A stretch of 64,000 nt of DNA, taken from positions 1,674,001 through 1,738,000 of the forward strand of contig NC_089189.1 of NCBI RefSeq assembly GCF_947507565.1, read 5' to 3'. The notes under the pieces were generated by a model. That model was not told the origin of the DNA. It saw only the letters and a list, made by a program, of their open reading frames with translations, and ran no database searches. The DNA is from Oscarella lobularis (lineage: Eukaryota > Porifera > Homoscleromorpha > Homosclerophorida > Oscarellidae). Positions 37,468 through 49,729 of this stretch are shown in pieces. Within the stretch, counting starts at the first letter, position 1. Each line of letters begins with the position of its first letter. The translations under genes and the position numbers were made by a program.

Positions 37468-39695
37468 TCACAGCACTTTGTGGCGAAGAGAAAAGTAAAA
37501 TTGGGCTTTCCAATCGGTTTTGCTCAGATCGGCCACAAGAAAGTAGAACTCGTCTGTTGTAAAAGCAAAACGGCCATTTTCCTGGCTGTACTGACCGCAC
37601 GTTTGTCGCGGTGGCATTTCTTCTATCTTCCAAGTCAGATCACCGTTGCCAATTTTCGCGTAGTACGTATTCCAGTCACAAGACGAGCTCATGCATATAG
37701 AAAGTACATGTACCATGCAAGTGTTGTTAGCGACGGGGAATGCGCTTGCCCAATTTGGGAATTCGTTTCTAATAGTGTAACCGAAGTACACATACAGAGT
37801 ATCATTCCAGAATGCGCTGGACCATTTTCGTAGTTAATTTGTTGGCTGTCGCATCTGCTGGTTGCCGTCGCAACAAAGTCTTTTCCACTTTGCCTTCGTA
37901 AGCTGGTAATTGATGGTTATCATCCACAGCGTGCTACGCCTGTTGTCTATGCCTCCAAATAAAAGCAACGATCCGTTGGTCGTCGAGATCATTGTTGTGA
38001 ACGAGGTGAGTTTCTTTGGAGCTACTTCATCCGAGACAACCCGCGTCCATTGTCTGAAATCGACTTCGTAGATCCAAATTAAAGATCTTCCGTGCCATTT
38101 AGGTAAAATCCGAGTCCGCTTCCGAAGAAAGCCACGTCATTAGTTTTTGTTACTGAATAGGCTGTTTGGAACCATGACGTAAATGAGAAAGGCACTCGTT
38201 TGAACGTAGCCGTGCGATTACACACTTTGTGCAGTTCGATCAGTGCGTGATTTATTCCTGGCACCTGATCTGGATCGTATAACGTCCACATGAGAGAATC
38301 TAATTCCAGGCGCCACATTTCCACCTTTCGTTGATTTTCCTGCATAAGATACCAAACAGTGTCGGTGACGCCGATCAGTTTGGCGTTCCACTGAAGTCGA
38401 GGATACCTCTCGGCGTACGCACGTTTTTTAAACGTTAGTGTTGAATCCGAGTAGTTGCTTTTCAGTGTTTCAAGCAACTCGTTTATTTCCAATTCCCAAA
38501 GTTTATCCCATCGCTTGCACCCGCTTCGAAAGAAAAAATCATCATTTTATTTTCCAATAGCATAATGTTCGAAGGAGAAAACGTTTTTGTCTTGTAAATT
38601 TCAACGCTAACGCATTGAAATCGATTTCGCTTTACATTGTAAACTCCCAGCAGTGCGTTGTTCACTGGGAAATGAAAAGTTTATATTTCTTTGCATAGAC
38701 AGTCTCTTCTATGTCGGCGTTTTGGATGTAAACTTTGTTGTTAACTCTCAAGTATCCGAGCAGTGAAATCGTTTCATAGTTAGAGCAGGCAATTTCAATA
38801 AATGTTGACGACCAACTTTTTGTGGTTAAGTCAAAAATCCACGCGCTTTCGTTCTTATCTATCAACCAATAAATGTGTGTTTCGTTTACTGAGAATGGAG
38901 TAATACTATTTGATGGATGCTCTGTTAGTGGCCAAATGAGCCGTATAATCGACCCAACGATATTTCATCCTTTTTCATTTCCGTCTTCTACGCACTGAAG
39001 CTCCCAGAAATCCCGTTTAAGATTACGCCAGTCATTGATTTCTCTCCCGCCGTAAACAAATATTGATTCTTTGCACTGGCATTCGCCTTCGCTTCGGCGA
39101 TGAGCGAACGCTTTGTGACTAAAGCGAGCCGGAGGAGCTTCTTTCGTTGCCAACGTAAGAACGGTCCACTCTTCGCTATCGCCGTTGAACGACCACGCTT
39201 CGCTCGACGCCGTCCGAGCCCAGTTCCCGCCGTGCGCACAGCCATAGGCAATGACTCGAGTGTCGCCAACAGTGGTCAACGAGTTCGCGTACAATTGGCT
39301 AAAGTACCTCGTCGAAGCGGCGCGTTCGATGCCCGAGAGCCGCGTCCACGACGCTGTCCGCGGCGAATAGATCCACGTAGCCCCGTCCAAGTCGACGAAC
39401 AGTACGCGAGTTTTCGCTTGCAACAACTTCGGTTTTAAGCAAGCGATGCTTTCCTAAAGATGATTTTGGCCCGTTTCTTTTCAGAACGTGATCAACGTTG
39501 ATACGTTGAAAATCGTCGAGCTAACGTATTTTCGTATTGCATTTTGGAAACGATTCTTGCTTGTGGCCAGTTGTGGTTCCAGTGCGAAGCTTCGCTAAAA
39601 ATCGTTTGCCAATCACCGCTCGCGGTTTCTCCGACGTTCCAAAATGCGGCAGTCAAGAGCACTAACGGAAGAGCGAGGCCATAGAGGGAATGCAT
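37468..39695 (-). pseudogene. Secreted kelch-type beta-propeller gene, decayed
   Basis: ATG 39695 opens a signal peptide (MHSLYGLALPLVLLTAAFWN). Downstream minus-strand blocks read ARTRVLF-type propeller strands: ATWIYSPRTASWTRLSG, SIFVYGGREINDW, FDLTTKSWSS, NGSLLLFGGIDNRRSTLW and WNTYYAKIGNGDLTWKIEEM. These are kelch-like blades with GG and W spacing. The frame is broken repeatedly: TGA at 38965, apparent shifts near 38662, 38490 and 38085, and TAA near 37835. The exon 1/2 boundary is unclear (an acceptor TTTAG fits before GAA AGC at about 39455). Function was probably extracellular binding. It is unrelated in detail to the intracellular kelch copies at 13, 50 and 62 kb. Confidence 0.7.
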
Positions 39696-40998
39696 AGTTT
39701 ATTGTTCCAAGCAGAAAGGCATGTACAATGTAATTATTGACTAGAATGCATCTCAGCGTTTTCTTTCTCTCAGTCTGGCTTGCGAAAAGGGAATTTTTGC
39801 TATAGTTTTAGGAGCTTCTGATCCTCTAAATAGACTTGCCCTACTGCGTTATGGATGGGGGCGTTTTCCGTTTATCTACACGAAGAAACGGGATAGATAA
39901 ATAATATGTATTAAAGGTCACGTGCTGGCAAACATTTCCTCCTTTCCGCGAGAACGCCCTATCGTTCTCGTGCCAGACTCGTCCGGATTCAATACATCTC
40001 ACGTCATTATGTCTCTTCTCTGCGACGGAAACTATCATATCTGGGCAGAGCGAGCGAGAAGAGTCTCGCCGTCGTCGACGTCGGTAAAGGACGCATATCC
40101 CCCGACGTCGAACTATTCGAAGGAGACCTACTACAGCTGCGTTATGCGCGCCGAAAATTTTTTGACTACGCCCAACTGAATCTTTTACCGTAACTATATC
40201 TTCTTCCCTTTTCGGCGTCTTCGAGCACCTATTTGCTTAGATAATGTGTGAGGCACGGCTCAACATCGTACATCCTTATCCCAATTTTGCTGAACAAAAG
40301 TGAAGTCTAACGCACGGCTGTGATTGCACATAAACACGTGACCATCACCGACACAAAGAACGGGCGAGTGTACAGTGAGTAGCTCGCGAACGCAGCTTTG
40401 TACAGACTGGTAAGCAACGGGAACGTCTTTGTTATTTCTAGCGTTGAGAAACGCATGCTTTCTTTTGACATTCGCTCGATCATGGCTCGATCTCCGAGTC
40501 TGTGGACACGACGTACGACAGGCGCCTCTCAGAGACGAAACGGTGGTTAGACGTCGTCGTTCAAAGAGCAGGATGACGGATAACGTTCGCCGAGCCGCCT
40601 TGGAAGCGTTCTCCCGAAGATCTCGAACGATCGAATCCGGGGCCCCCTTCGAGTTTCATGCATGGAGACGGTATGCATCCGACCCCTGGTAAGCAATCCC
40701 ACATCCATCACTTCCGCTTTTACCCCTACATCGTTCACTGTGACCGTTTGTTTTGGTTACCTAAATCTACTCGACGACGGCGCGTTGCACGATTCGTGTG
40801 GGGGCCCTCGATCATTCCGAACACACACGCTTTCAGTGAATCACGCGGAATCTAAATGTGCTTTTTCGACGGTGGTTTGCTCAGTCGAGCACAACACGCA
40901 TGTGAAATGTACTATACTTCATCTATTACCACTTATCATACGCTATTCCTCACCGGCACACTAAGTGAGGTTCTCTACTAAACTCTAAGTAAAAGAAA
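39696..40998. other. No gene recognised
   Basis: Several open frames overlap at 39922-40179 and 40429-40964 on both strands but lack domains or paired splice sites. One possible first exon, MTDNVRRAALEAFSRRS.. at 40573 (+), cannot be extended. Confidence 0.25.
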
Positions 40999-43900
40999 TC
41001 AACTGCAGGTCCCGGTAGAAGGAATCACCATCAAGGGAGCCGGAACGGGATGAGCAGACGCTCCCACCTCTCCAATACAACTTACGGAACCACAGCCATC
41101 ATTTCGAACACAATTCTCACTGTCGCTCATTTCAGGGTTATTTGCAAACTCTATTAGAGAACGGTAGTTTCGGCTAAGATGACAATACTGGCACGGATGG
41201 AGAAGCTCATTCTGAATCACAGTGTTGTTGTCAAAGCAGACGTCCCACATAACAACGGTACATCCGCACGCAGTTACATCCGGCAGGCAACCGACTCCGT
41301 GTATTGTTTTGCAAACGATACTCGTTGCATTGCACGCTTGACACACCAATGAGCATTCGTCGTGCGGAATTGTGATCGCGTTTTCGGGGCACTTTGGTGT
41401 GGGCGTATTGACGGGGTCCAAGTGATAGGCGCACAAGTCCCCGTTGCTACACGACAGACGATCCCAGTTGTGGGATACGTCGTCCTGCGTCGCCAGCCAA
41501 CATTTCCCGGGAATCTCCGTGCCAACGCACAAACCACCCGACGTGCACCTGTCAGAGTACGTGCAGAAGTCGGCATCGTCGCAAGAGATGCCGTCGAGAC
41601 TCGTCCACTGGAAACCGAACTGATCAGGATCGCAAGCCTTGAAATCGATCGACAGTTTAGTACCAGAACGCACTCGATGCATTATATACCTGGCATTGCG
41701 AGTAGTTGCTCTCGGGATTTCTATCGCCCTTTTCAAAACATTGACTTTCAATAAGACAGTGACCTGAGATAAGTGTCCACTGGAAGCGTGACTGATCAGG
41801 ATCACACACCTTGGGGTCGGCATACAGTTTAGAACAAGAAAGAATTCAATATTACCTGGCATTGCGAGTACTGGCTGTCGGGATTTCTATCATTTTTTTC
41901 GTAGCACTGACCATCAATTAGGCAGTGACCTGAGCGGATGGTCCACTGGAAATTAGATTTATCTGGATCGCACACCTTGAATTTTAGCGACAAATTGGCA
42001 ATAGAGCAGAAATCTCGCCAAACGTAATTTATACCTGACATTGGGAATATTGACTGTCAGGATTACTACCGCCTTTTCCGTGGCATTGACTGTCAATGAG
42101 ACATTGACTTGAGAGAAAGGTCCACTGAGAAGTGGACTGAGAAGGATCGCACACCTTGAAAATGAGCTTTGCAAGATAGCAGAGATGTTGCCTAATTAAA
42201 ATGCACCTGGCATTGCGAGAACCGGCTGTCAGGATTACCATCATCTTTTCTGTAGCACTGACTGCCAATGAAACAGTAGCCTGAGAGAAGTGTTCCGCTG
42301 CACACTCCGTTTCTGCATTCATCTGTAGTGCACTGTTTTGAGTCACTGCATGGTGATCCATTTGATACAGACGTCCACGTATGACGAGAAACATCTTTGT
42401 TGCATTCCTGTAGAGACGCTTGCTAAATTCTGAAGCTACAACCCATCTTGAGAACGATTACCAGACATCCTCCATCACCAATTGAAGACTTCCGTTGTCG
42501 ATGAGCGTAACAAATGCCGTTTATTTTGCAAGCTTTGCTATCTGAATAGCAGCGCTCCGATTCTTCAAGATTCGGACAGCTTGTTCCGCTTCCTGATTGG
42601 CTTCGCGATACGGAGCGATGTCTCGATCGAATGGTAGTATCGTGGCAAGATCCGTCGCAAGAGCCCCATCCGCTCCAGCTAGTGACTTGACAATCAACTG
42701 TAAAAAGAAAGCACTTAGAACTTTTTAATTCACTCTTTGACGTAAGGACTTCGCAATATGCTTTGTTAGCTGAAATGCCGTTAACTAACCGTTGCAGACG
42801 ACGCTGGCGTCTTCATGGTGACCACAATTATGAGAACCCAAGTCCAGGCTAGGACATTGGACCAAATACGATTCTGATCCAGAGCATTCCACATCATCAA
42901 GCCAAATTTGTCCTGAACCCTTTCCAAAATGAGCGGAATGTGGGGCTTGATAAGCCGAGGTTCCAAACAGTTGACGGCAGACAACAGCTGCGTCATTCAC
43001 ATCCCAATAATCATCACAAACAGTTCCCCACTGATAGTTAGAATAGATTTCAACGCGACCCTCGTAAGTCGTCGATCCACCAACCAAACGTAGAGCTTCA
43101 GAAAAGAATACATGATATTAGCTTGGCCACTCTCTCTCTCGCGCAAGTTCGCGTACACGGCCTCCCATCCTTCGCGCTCATGCATCTTAGTACGCACGGA
43201 CAAAAATGAAGCCCCACGTTCAGACCCTTCTTTCAAATTTTGGAACGCCGCAGGCAAAAAGCAACAAGAATAATTGAAAGCCCAAGCAAAAATCAATTTG
43301 CTGAAATCTCAGTCTTTTTCGTCGGAAAAGTCTGAACTTGCAGTGGGACTCGCAAATCTATTAAAAGCTATATACGCGGAGTAACACACAGACAAATAGT
43401 CACTCTAAGCTCTCACGCGTTCTAGTGTAGTAATTCTTGTGGATAAGAACTAATACCAATATAGCATGTGCGACTTTCGGTCGTACGAGATAGAACAAAG
43501 CGACAATGAAGCCAGTCTTGGTCGGCTTGTCAAACTTACTGCGTGCGTGTAGAAGTACTTGGAAGTTGTTCTAATCTCCTAATCCCCCTTGTTGCCGCGA
43601 AAAAAATTTGCACGATCTTAGAAAACTTACAATTTCTGCCTGAGTAGCAGACGACGCCAGCGTCTTCATTGTGACCACAGTCATGAGAACCCCAGCTATT
43701 TCTGGAACAATTGGCCAAGTATGACTCTGATCCAGAACATTCCACTTCATCAAGCCAAATTTTTCCTGAACCCTGTCCAAAATGAGCGGAATGTGGGGCT
43801 TGAGAAGCCGAAGTTTCAAAAAGTTGACGGCAGACAACATTTGCGTCACTCAAGTCCCAGCCATCATCACAAACGGTTCCCCACTGATTATTGTAGTAGA

Positions 43901-44118
43901 TTTCAACGCGACCGTCGTAGGATTGCGATCCACCAACCAAACGTAAAGCTTCAGAAAACAAATAAATAACATTAGCTTAGCACTCTCGCTCCCCGCTGTG
44001 CAGTTCGCGCGCGTCGCCGAGGTATCCCGATCTTTTATGGGCTCTTACAGTACTGCGATTGGGAGAGCACTTGGCCAATTGAGTACTGCAGCAGCAAGAG
44101 TACAGCAACAAGAAGCAT
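40999..44118 (-). CDS. Secreted SRCR-SRCR-TSR-Cys-rich repeat protein (one frameshift)
   Basis: Exon 1 (44049-44118) is a signal peptide [20 protein letters not shown], clearly related to the start of the 20.4-kb receptor. Two SRCR exons follow (43631-43948, 42790-43095; [37 protein letters not shown]). Next comes a TSR exon (42462-42698, TSWSGWG..RSRHRS..CP), then Cys-rich repeat exons (42207-42407; three of exactly 120 nt at 42035-42154, 41856-41975 and 41690-41809) with VCDPxxSxxQWT and CLIxxQC..K..NPxSxYSQCQ. The last exon (40999-41637) carries further Cys-rich sequence, with no TM, ending TGA. The TSR exon has one extra T (GGCTCTTTGC, near 42660), shifting the frame; this is either a sequencing error or a disabling mutation. 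All other exon phases agree. Ligands unknown. Confidence 0.8.
41690..42407 (-). repeat. Tandem array of Cys-rich repeat exons
   Basis: Four consecutive exons end in the same YSQCQ|GT boundary; three are exactly 120 nt and symmetric, the fourth (201 nt) is longer at its start. They differ by substitutions, showing older tandem exon duplication. Confidence 0.85.
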
Positions 44119-46621
44119 TGTGGCAAACTGCCTTTAGTCTTGTAAAGAAATACCACTGTGTGAAAATCGTTTACGTAGGTATTTTATACGGCCTCCAATA
44201 TTGGAATACCTAGCTTCGTACCCAGGCTTTCTTCCTGCTTTTTCTGTAGTGCGCAAGGAAGGGCGTAACACTTCCTTGCCTACCGCAGTCACTTCCTTGC
44301 CTACCACAACAGCATTTTCTGAGTTATACATCCGATCCTTAATTAGTTCTGAAGACTTCCATATGCAGCGTTACTTTGCGAAAGCTTGCGTGCATTATAT
44401 GATCGGCGAGAACGACATTGCGTGGAATTAATCCATTCGCGGACTGCGCCTGCCGCGAATCTAGGCAGCATCTATACCAGCTATAGTATATACTTCACTC
44501 GACTGCTGAATTAATTAAAACACTTGCTACAGAAGCTTTATTTTTAGCGAGTCTAGAGAAACACAACTGGCAACGAAAGATGGCGGCCTCAAGCACGACA
44601 TTTAGTTCGCCGCTTCGCTTTCACCTCCGCTCTGTATACATGCAACAATAATATTATAAGAAAATAAACAGACATCTTATTCAGGGAAAAGAATAGCCTC
44701 GTACCCAGGCGCTCTCACCAGATAGGTGGGACGGCCTGGGTACGAGGCTAGTAAAAGAAGTGCTTGACAGGGACAAGTGCTTGACAAACTAACACTTGAA
44801 TAGCTACAGTCAGTCGCGAAAGAAAATATTTGTTCTCAAATCAAATCCACATTGGTAAATATATCCAGCATACTTCTAAAAGAAACCGTGATCCTTGGTC
44901 GTTCTTTCAAAGTGCACGCCAAGGACCATTCCTAGGGGATTTTTATTACAGAAAACGGGGGAGAGGTAGTTAGCGGCTGTTAGCGCTAGGCTAGCGCTAA
45001 CAAACAAACAGAAATTATGTCTATCTAACTAGGTTTCTAAAGTGGCATAGCAGGCACGAAACTCCCCCGCAACAAGACGTCAGTCTCGACAGTTTTCTAG
45101 TCGCAATCTACTTCAGACGTCGTGATCATGACGCCCGTTTTCGAAGTTTAGGTGTGTCTTTTATTAAGGATTTCTTGTTTTAGTACGAATTATAGCGTGC
45201 ATGTCTTTCGCTGGTTAGGAATCTTGTTATCCGGGACGCTGTTTTCCCGTATACATCTTTTCGTCTTTGTCGCGTATCCGCTCGTAGCGAGGACATCATG
45301 CGCGATACGCTCTTCATTTCCTGTCTGAAGGTTCTCTGATACCCTTCTTCGAAGTCCTGATCAGTTTTCGAGAAGAAAAATACCTCTAATCGTCGCATCC
45401 GTCGGTCAATGAGTGGATCGAAAGCCTCACACGGTAGGAATCGCTCTTACGATGTACTCTCCGCCGCGTCGACGAATTTCCAAGCGAGGGAACCACAAAA
45501 TCCTGTCAAGTAAGGAGGAGCTGGTAATTATTTTTCGCGGGCTAGTAGTATTGGACTAAGTTTTCGATGATTCTTAACGGCGCGCGGTTAATGTAACGGA
45601 AGGAGGGTCATTTTTGCCAAAATTTGACGCGCAGCGAACGTCTGATACCGTAGAGTTATCAAACTAACAAAAACACAGCAGAGTTAGCGCGTTGTAGGCG
45701 AGCACTTATAGGCAAGGGCGGGAAAGCTCTCTGCAGCGTTCATAGAGAATGATTGCATGCAGCGCCACATCCCGCGCTTGGAGCGTAGGCCGATTTCCAA
45801 ACGTATATAAACTGTATATAGTTCAATTTCCGATTGTGCAGTTGAGGGCTCAGAGCGAGAGCTAGTGGCATCATAGCATGCATGAAACTCCTACGTATAT
45901 ATGCACGCAGCAGAGAGTGTAGAGGGAACAGCATCCGGTTTCTGCCGCACTCTTGCACGGTTTAATGACTACGCTAGTATGCGCAAATCCTTTCTTTGCA
46001 TTAGGGTTTAGTCTGCGGCTGCCCGGCGGTGTAGAGATTATTAGGTTGTAGATTCCTTCCTTTGGATGTTAGCTAGCAGCCGCTACGTGCTTTAGACCGA
46101 TTCTCAATGGATTGACAGGTAGTGAAGGCTGAGGAGTCAAGCCTGTGCCACATCTAGGTTTGAGTCAGAATGACGTTCATAACTATTTTTCCTGTGTAAT
46201 TTCTGTTTACCAAAATTAGCATGATTACTTCCAACCAATAGTATCCTTGAGCGTTGTCAGAGACAAGAAACGTAAATCAGCTGTATAGTGCTATGGTATT
46301 ATTGACGAGAGTCAGCTTTCTTAGCTAAACCCACTTCACGCCCGTGTTCTATAATAGTCATGCACTGTGCGAGATAATTCGTCAACACGTGCGCATCGAT
46401 CTATCAAAGTAAATGGCGAATCAATTTTTTCATCTCTATCTACCCTTTGTCAAGATTCACTTGTTGGCTGGAAGGAGTTCCGTCGAATAGTTCGACAAGT
46501 AGAGGAATCAAGGAGACCTTTCTGTATTTCTTCCTAACGTAACGCACAGCCACGATGACAGAATAAACAAGCTTTCCTATAAGGAGTACATGAATAGTAA
46601 TACTCTACCATGTCAAGGAAA
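44119..46621. other. Intergenic; contains mini-element ends and an old duplication
   Basis: TAGCTTCGTACCCAGGC at about 44211 is an isolated TAGCCTC-family end. 45727-45915 is a diverged copy of 17900-18100, the 5' part of the fibrinogen/collagen pseudogene (shared GGAGCGTAGGC, TGAGGGC and GTGGCATCATAGC in order), suggesting a second decayed collagen-type gene start. No intact gene seen. Confidence 0.45.
44694..44750. mobile_element. TAGCCTC-family mini-element, 57 bp
   Basis: TAGCCTCGTACCCAGGC at the left, GCCTGGGTACGAGGCTA at the right, a perfect 17-bp inverted repeat. Flanks are GGAAAAGAA (44685-44693) and GTAAAAGAA (44751-44759), a 9-bp duplication with one mismatch. It is one of the smallest complete members possible. 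Confidence 0.88.
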
Positions 46622-47376
46622 CTAACGTAGGACGTATAGAACGAATAGGCCGTTGATCACCAAAACGATGATAGAGAAAATACTTTGATCTTTTGAATTG
46701 TCGTACGTCTCTTCACGATACGACATAGCCATAAGAGTTCCAACAGTAAGATTGAGCGAAATGACGGCCAATGACATCAACTGTAGCCAATGATCTCCTT
46801 TCCTTTTGAGCGGTCTCAGTTGGGCGTGTAGTAGGAGAAAGATGTTTGCTAGTAGGGCAGCGATAGCTATTCCCGAGTGACTCTTCTCCCCGAAGAACTG
46901 TATACCGCATGTGAGAAGAATCTTACGCAGAATTTCCATAATCTCCCAAAACCAAAATTTCTTCTCTTAACTCTCCTGGAGAAAATAGAGGGACTTCGCT
47001 AAATTTGTCTTGAGCGGGACCGGTTTCACGTAGTATCGAATTAGCATGTGATTTAGATCTTCGTCGTCATTTCTTGCTGTGATTTGCTGTTTCCTTCTGT
47101 AGAACAGCCCAATAAAAAGTAGAATAGGCAGAGCCAGAGCGTAACTGTATAAAGTCCAGTAAGTGATTCAGAGCCCTTTCCACTGAGACTCATAATTGCA
47201 TTCCAAACTCAAGTCGCTTTTGAGCAACCACTTGCAGGAGTCACTGTTTTCGCCTGACGATAAACAGAGACGTCCACGGTTTATATATAGGATAAAAGAG
47301 TGACGACTTGAGCTGTTGTAGCCGGATAGCATACGAACAATATCCGGTAATCTAGGTTCATTAGACAATAGAAAGT
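46622..47376 (-). pseudogene. Multi-pass membrane protein C-terminal fragment
   Basis: Minus-strand frame: YALALPILLFIGLFYRR (TM), MLIRYYVKPVPLKTNLAKSL, then an in-frame TAA near 46965, then KKFWFWEIMEILRKILLT, IAIAALLANIFLLLHAQLRP (TM), LMSLAVISLNLTVGTLMAM (TM) and SIIVLVINGLFVLYVLR, with a stop at 46622. The FWFWE..E.LRKILLT...LRP order resembles the TRP-like C-terminal region found in many large receptors of protists and sponges. The N-terminal part is missing and the TAA breaks the frame, so it is probably a remnant. Family call tentative. Confidence 0.5.
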
Positions 47377-47457
47377 GTTCCAGTTCTAATTAGGGAATCC
47401 TTGAAACGGGCTGTTATTCTTTGAATATTGAAATGTCAACGTGATTAGAGAATGCTT

Positions 47458-49686
47458 CTACAAGGGCAGAGTGGCGGTACTTTCACGCATCAGTCGTTTG
47501 GAGGCGTCTGGGAAAACCATGTCTGCGGCTAATCGATGCTTGACGTCCAAAAGTGCTCTGCATCGAAGTTTCACCGTCGCAGCGGTCCCGTTGTGACGTA
47601 TCCACAGTTTTAGCATGTAGTGGAGATGTTCTTGGGGTTCGTGCTTATGAGCCGCTTCCACTATTTTCACATCCACCTTCAGTTTACGAGCCAAGTCTTT
47701 CCAATCGTTAGGGAAATATTTAGCCACGTCGTTTAGCTCCTCTTCTGTCACCATGCGATCCAACTCGAAGAGCAGAGGCTTCCTTTTGAACTAAGACTTT
47801 CTCGTAGGTGCTCAGGCTGTAGATAGAACACGTTGCGTTAGTATTACTTTTAGTCTCCCATTATTTAATTATTAACTTACATTCTTAGCCCTGAAAGTAG
47901 CTAGAAGTTCAATAGTTTCTCCCTTCCACTCTGTAGTGAACCAAACAGCTACTGTATTGCTAACATCGAGACTTTTATCACTGACGCCAACTGCAAAGTA
48001 GTAGGGTTCATATTGAAGATCGCCTTTGGAAATTGCTCGAAGTTTACGAAAGTCAACTTTGTAGGACCCTCGAATGCTCCATCCAGTCGCTGGCTGGAAT
48101 TCGTTAATTTTTGCGGTTATAGGCAATACAGGAGGTCCCTGGTCTTTTGAAATACCGCACTCGCAAAGGCTGAATTCACGTCTTCCTAGCATTTCAACTT
48201 TGTGAGGTGTTCTTTGGCGCTCTCGTATAGAAACTTTCTCTTCCTTTTCCTCGCTCGCTTCGCAGATGCACAACTTGACTGCGAAGCCTTGTCGAAATTG
48301 AGAAGGGCTCAAATCTGTTGGTGCAAACACCATTTCCGAGAGCTTAATACAACAGCCGTTGTCTTTTCCGCAAATATAACAGAAACTGGTAGTCTTGACG
48401 ATTATCTGGTCGGCGACTAGAGTAGCGTATCCAAATCGAAAAGAGACAACTTGATTCTGTGCGGTGAGAACGCACAGCGGTCTGAATACTTTCTTCAAGT
48501 CAGTTCCGCTTTGATAAAGCAGCGTAACTTTAATGTCGTGATTTTTTCTGAAAGCGAAGTTGTGCTTAAATTTGAGAATGGCGGCCTTTTTTAGCTTTGT
48601 GCCATGCGGTAGAAGCTGGACGACATCGGTGAGCGCCATTCCGATTTCGCTTTTGTACTTTCCATCGTCAGTTAGAAGACAAGACGAAAGGACAATGGAG
48701 TCGTCAACCGCTCCTGGAGGAATAGACAAAAAACAGTTATTTTCTGCTATGGTAATATCTATTCCCTTTGGAGTCAATTGTTTGCTGACAACCGGAGAAA
48801 TCTTCTTATTAAGTGGGACATGCTTGTCGCCAATTTTGAGTAAGACATCGGTAGTTGCTTTCCACATTAAAACATAAGAAATCTAATTAAAAACCCTTTT
48901 GGTGCACACCTCGAATGGAATCGTCACGACACAACGGTCGTCAAATGAGTCTTGGACAGTCTGACGTTGACACTCGAGCACTTGGCATCGTGATTCCAAA
49001 GCTTGGAGCTGAGCCCTGATTTCATTTCTAAGTCGAAAGTTAAAATTTAATGTGTGTAGTCATCATCTAGATAAAAGTATGGCTAAAACGTTTCTTACAT
49101 TTCCGTCTCAAGAGATTGGAATTGAGCTTTGAGAGTCTCGCACTGAGTTTCCTTTTCAAACCTTAAATGTTACACAGAATCGTTTTACTGAGTGAGAAAA
49201 GATTCTTTCTTACTTTTCAGCTTCTAAACTTCTACTCTCCGCTTGGAAATAGGAACTACGGAGATTATTTAGTGTATCGTCATAAATTTTGTAGTAAAAT
49301 TGTTCACCTTTGGCATTCAACTTGTTCTTGAAGTTGACGGCACTGAGCAGCTAGCTCGGACCTGTATACAAAGCGAACATGAAAAGTATGTATAAAATGG
49401 CAAAGGTCCTACTTTTCATCTATCAGAGTTTCGTTATGCTCCCTAGAACAAAAAAGCGTCAGACTATTTTGAATTTCTCTAATGCTTTTTTCATTCTTTC
49501 ACACATTTTCAGGCTAGAAATTAATTAATAGCGTGTTTGAGTAAAGTCTCCTTACAAAGCATGAAATTTACCTCATTCTTTCCATTTCATGCGCCAATGT
49601 GTTTATCCGATCACCTGGCGTTGGAATTAATGTAGCTTCGGCAAGAAGTAGAGATTCAATTTTCGTATATGATTCGTTTGAGGGAC
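47458..49686 (-). CDS. Coiled-coil / ZU5-UPA-like / Death domain protein (3' part of a kelch fusion)
   Basis: Likely an intracellular scaffold for Death-domain signalling. Exons in transcript order: 49572-49686 (PSNESYTKIESLLLAEATLI), several short coiled-coil exons (about 49400-49450, 49310-49360, 49216-49256, 49099-49161, 48910-49027, e.g. CETLKAQFQSLETEM), then 47881-48882 (1,002 nt) with a ZU5 domain (ITIAENNCFLSIPPGAVDDS, then VVQLLPHGTKLKKAAILKFK) and a UPA-like half (YEPYYFAVGVSDK). The last exon, 47458-47790, has a Death domain (LNDVAKYFPNDWKDLARKLK, then HYMLKLWIRHNG). These exons are intact. Upstream they splice in phase with the kelch exons at 49730-50869, so the ancestral protein was kelch-coiled-coil-ZU5-Death. 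The functional start is unclear because the kelch part is broken. Confidence 0.82.
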
Positions 49687-49729
49687 CTGTTCAATAAAAT
49701 AATCTTCAAATCACAATAATTTTAGTTAC

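Noticed and set aside
39922-40179. Possible gene at 39.9-40.2 kb
   Set aside because: Opposite-strand frames are equally open, and there is no signal, domain or splice partner.
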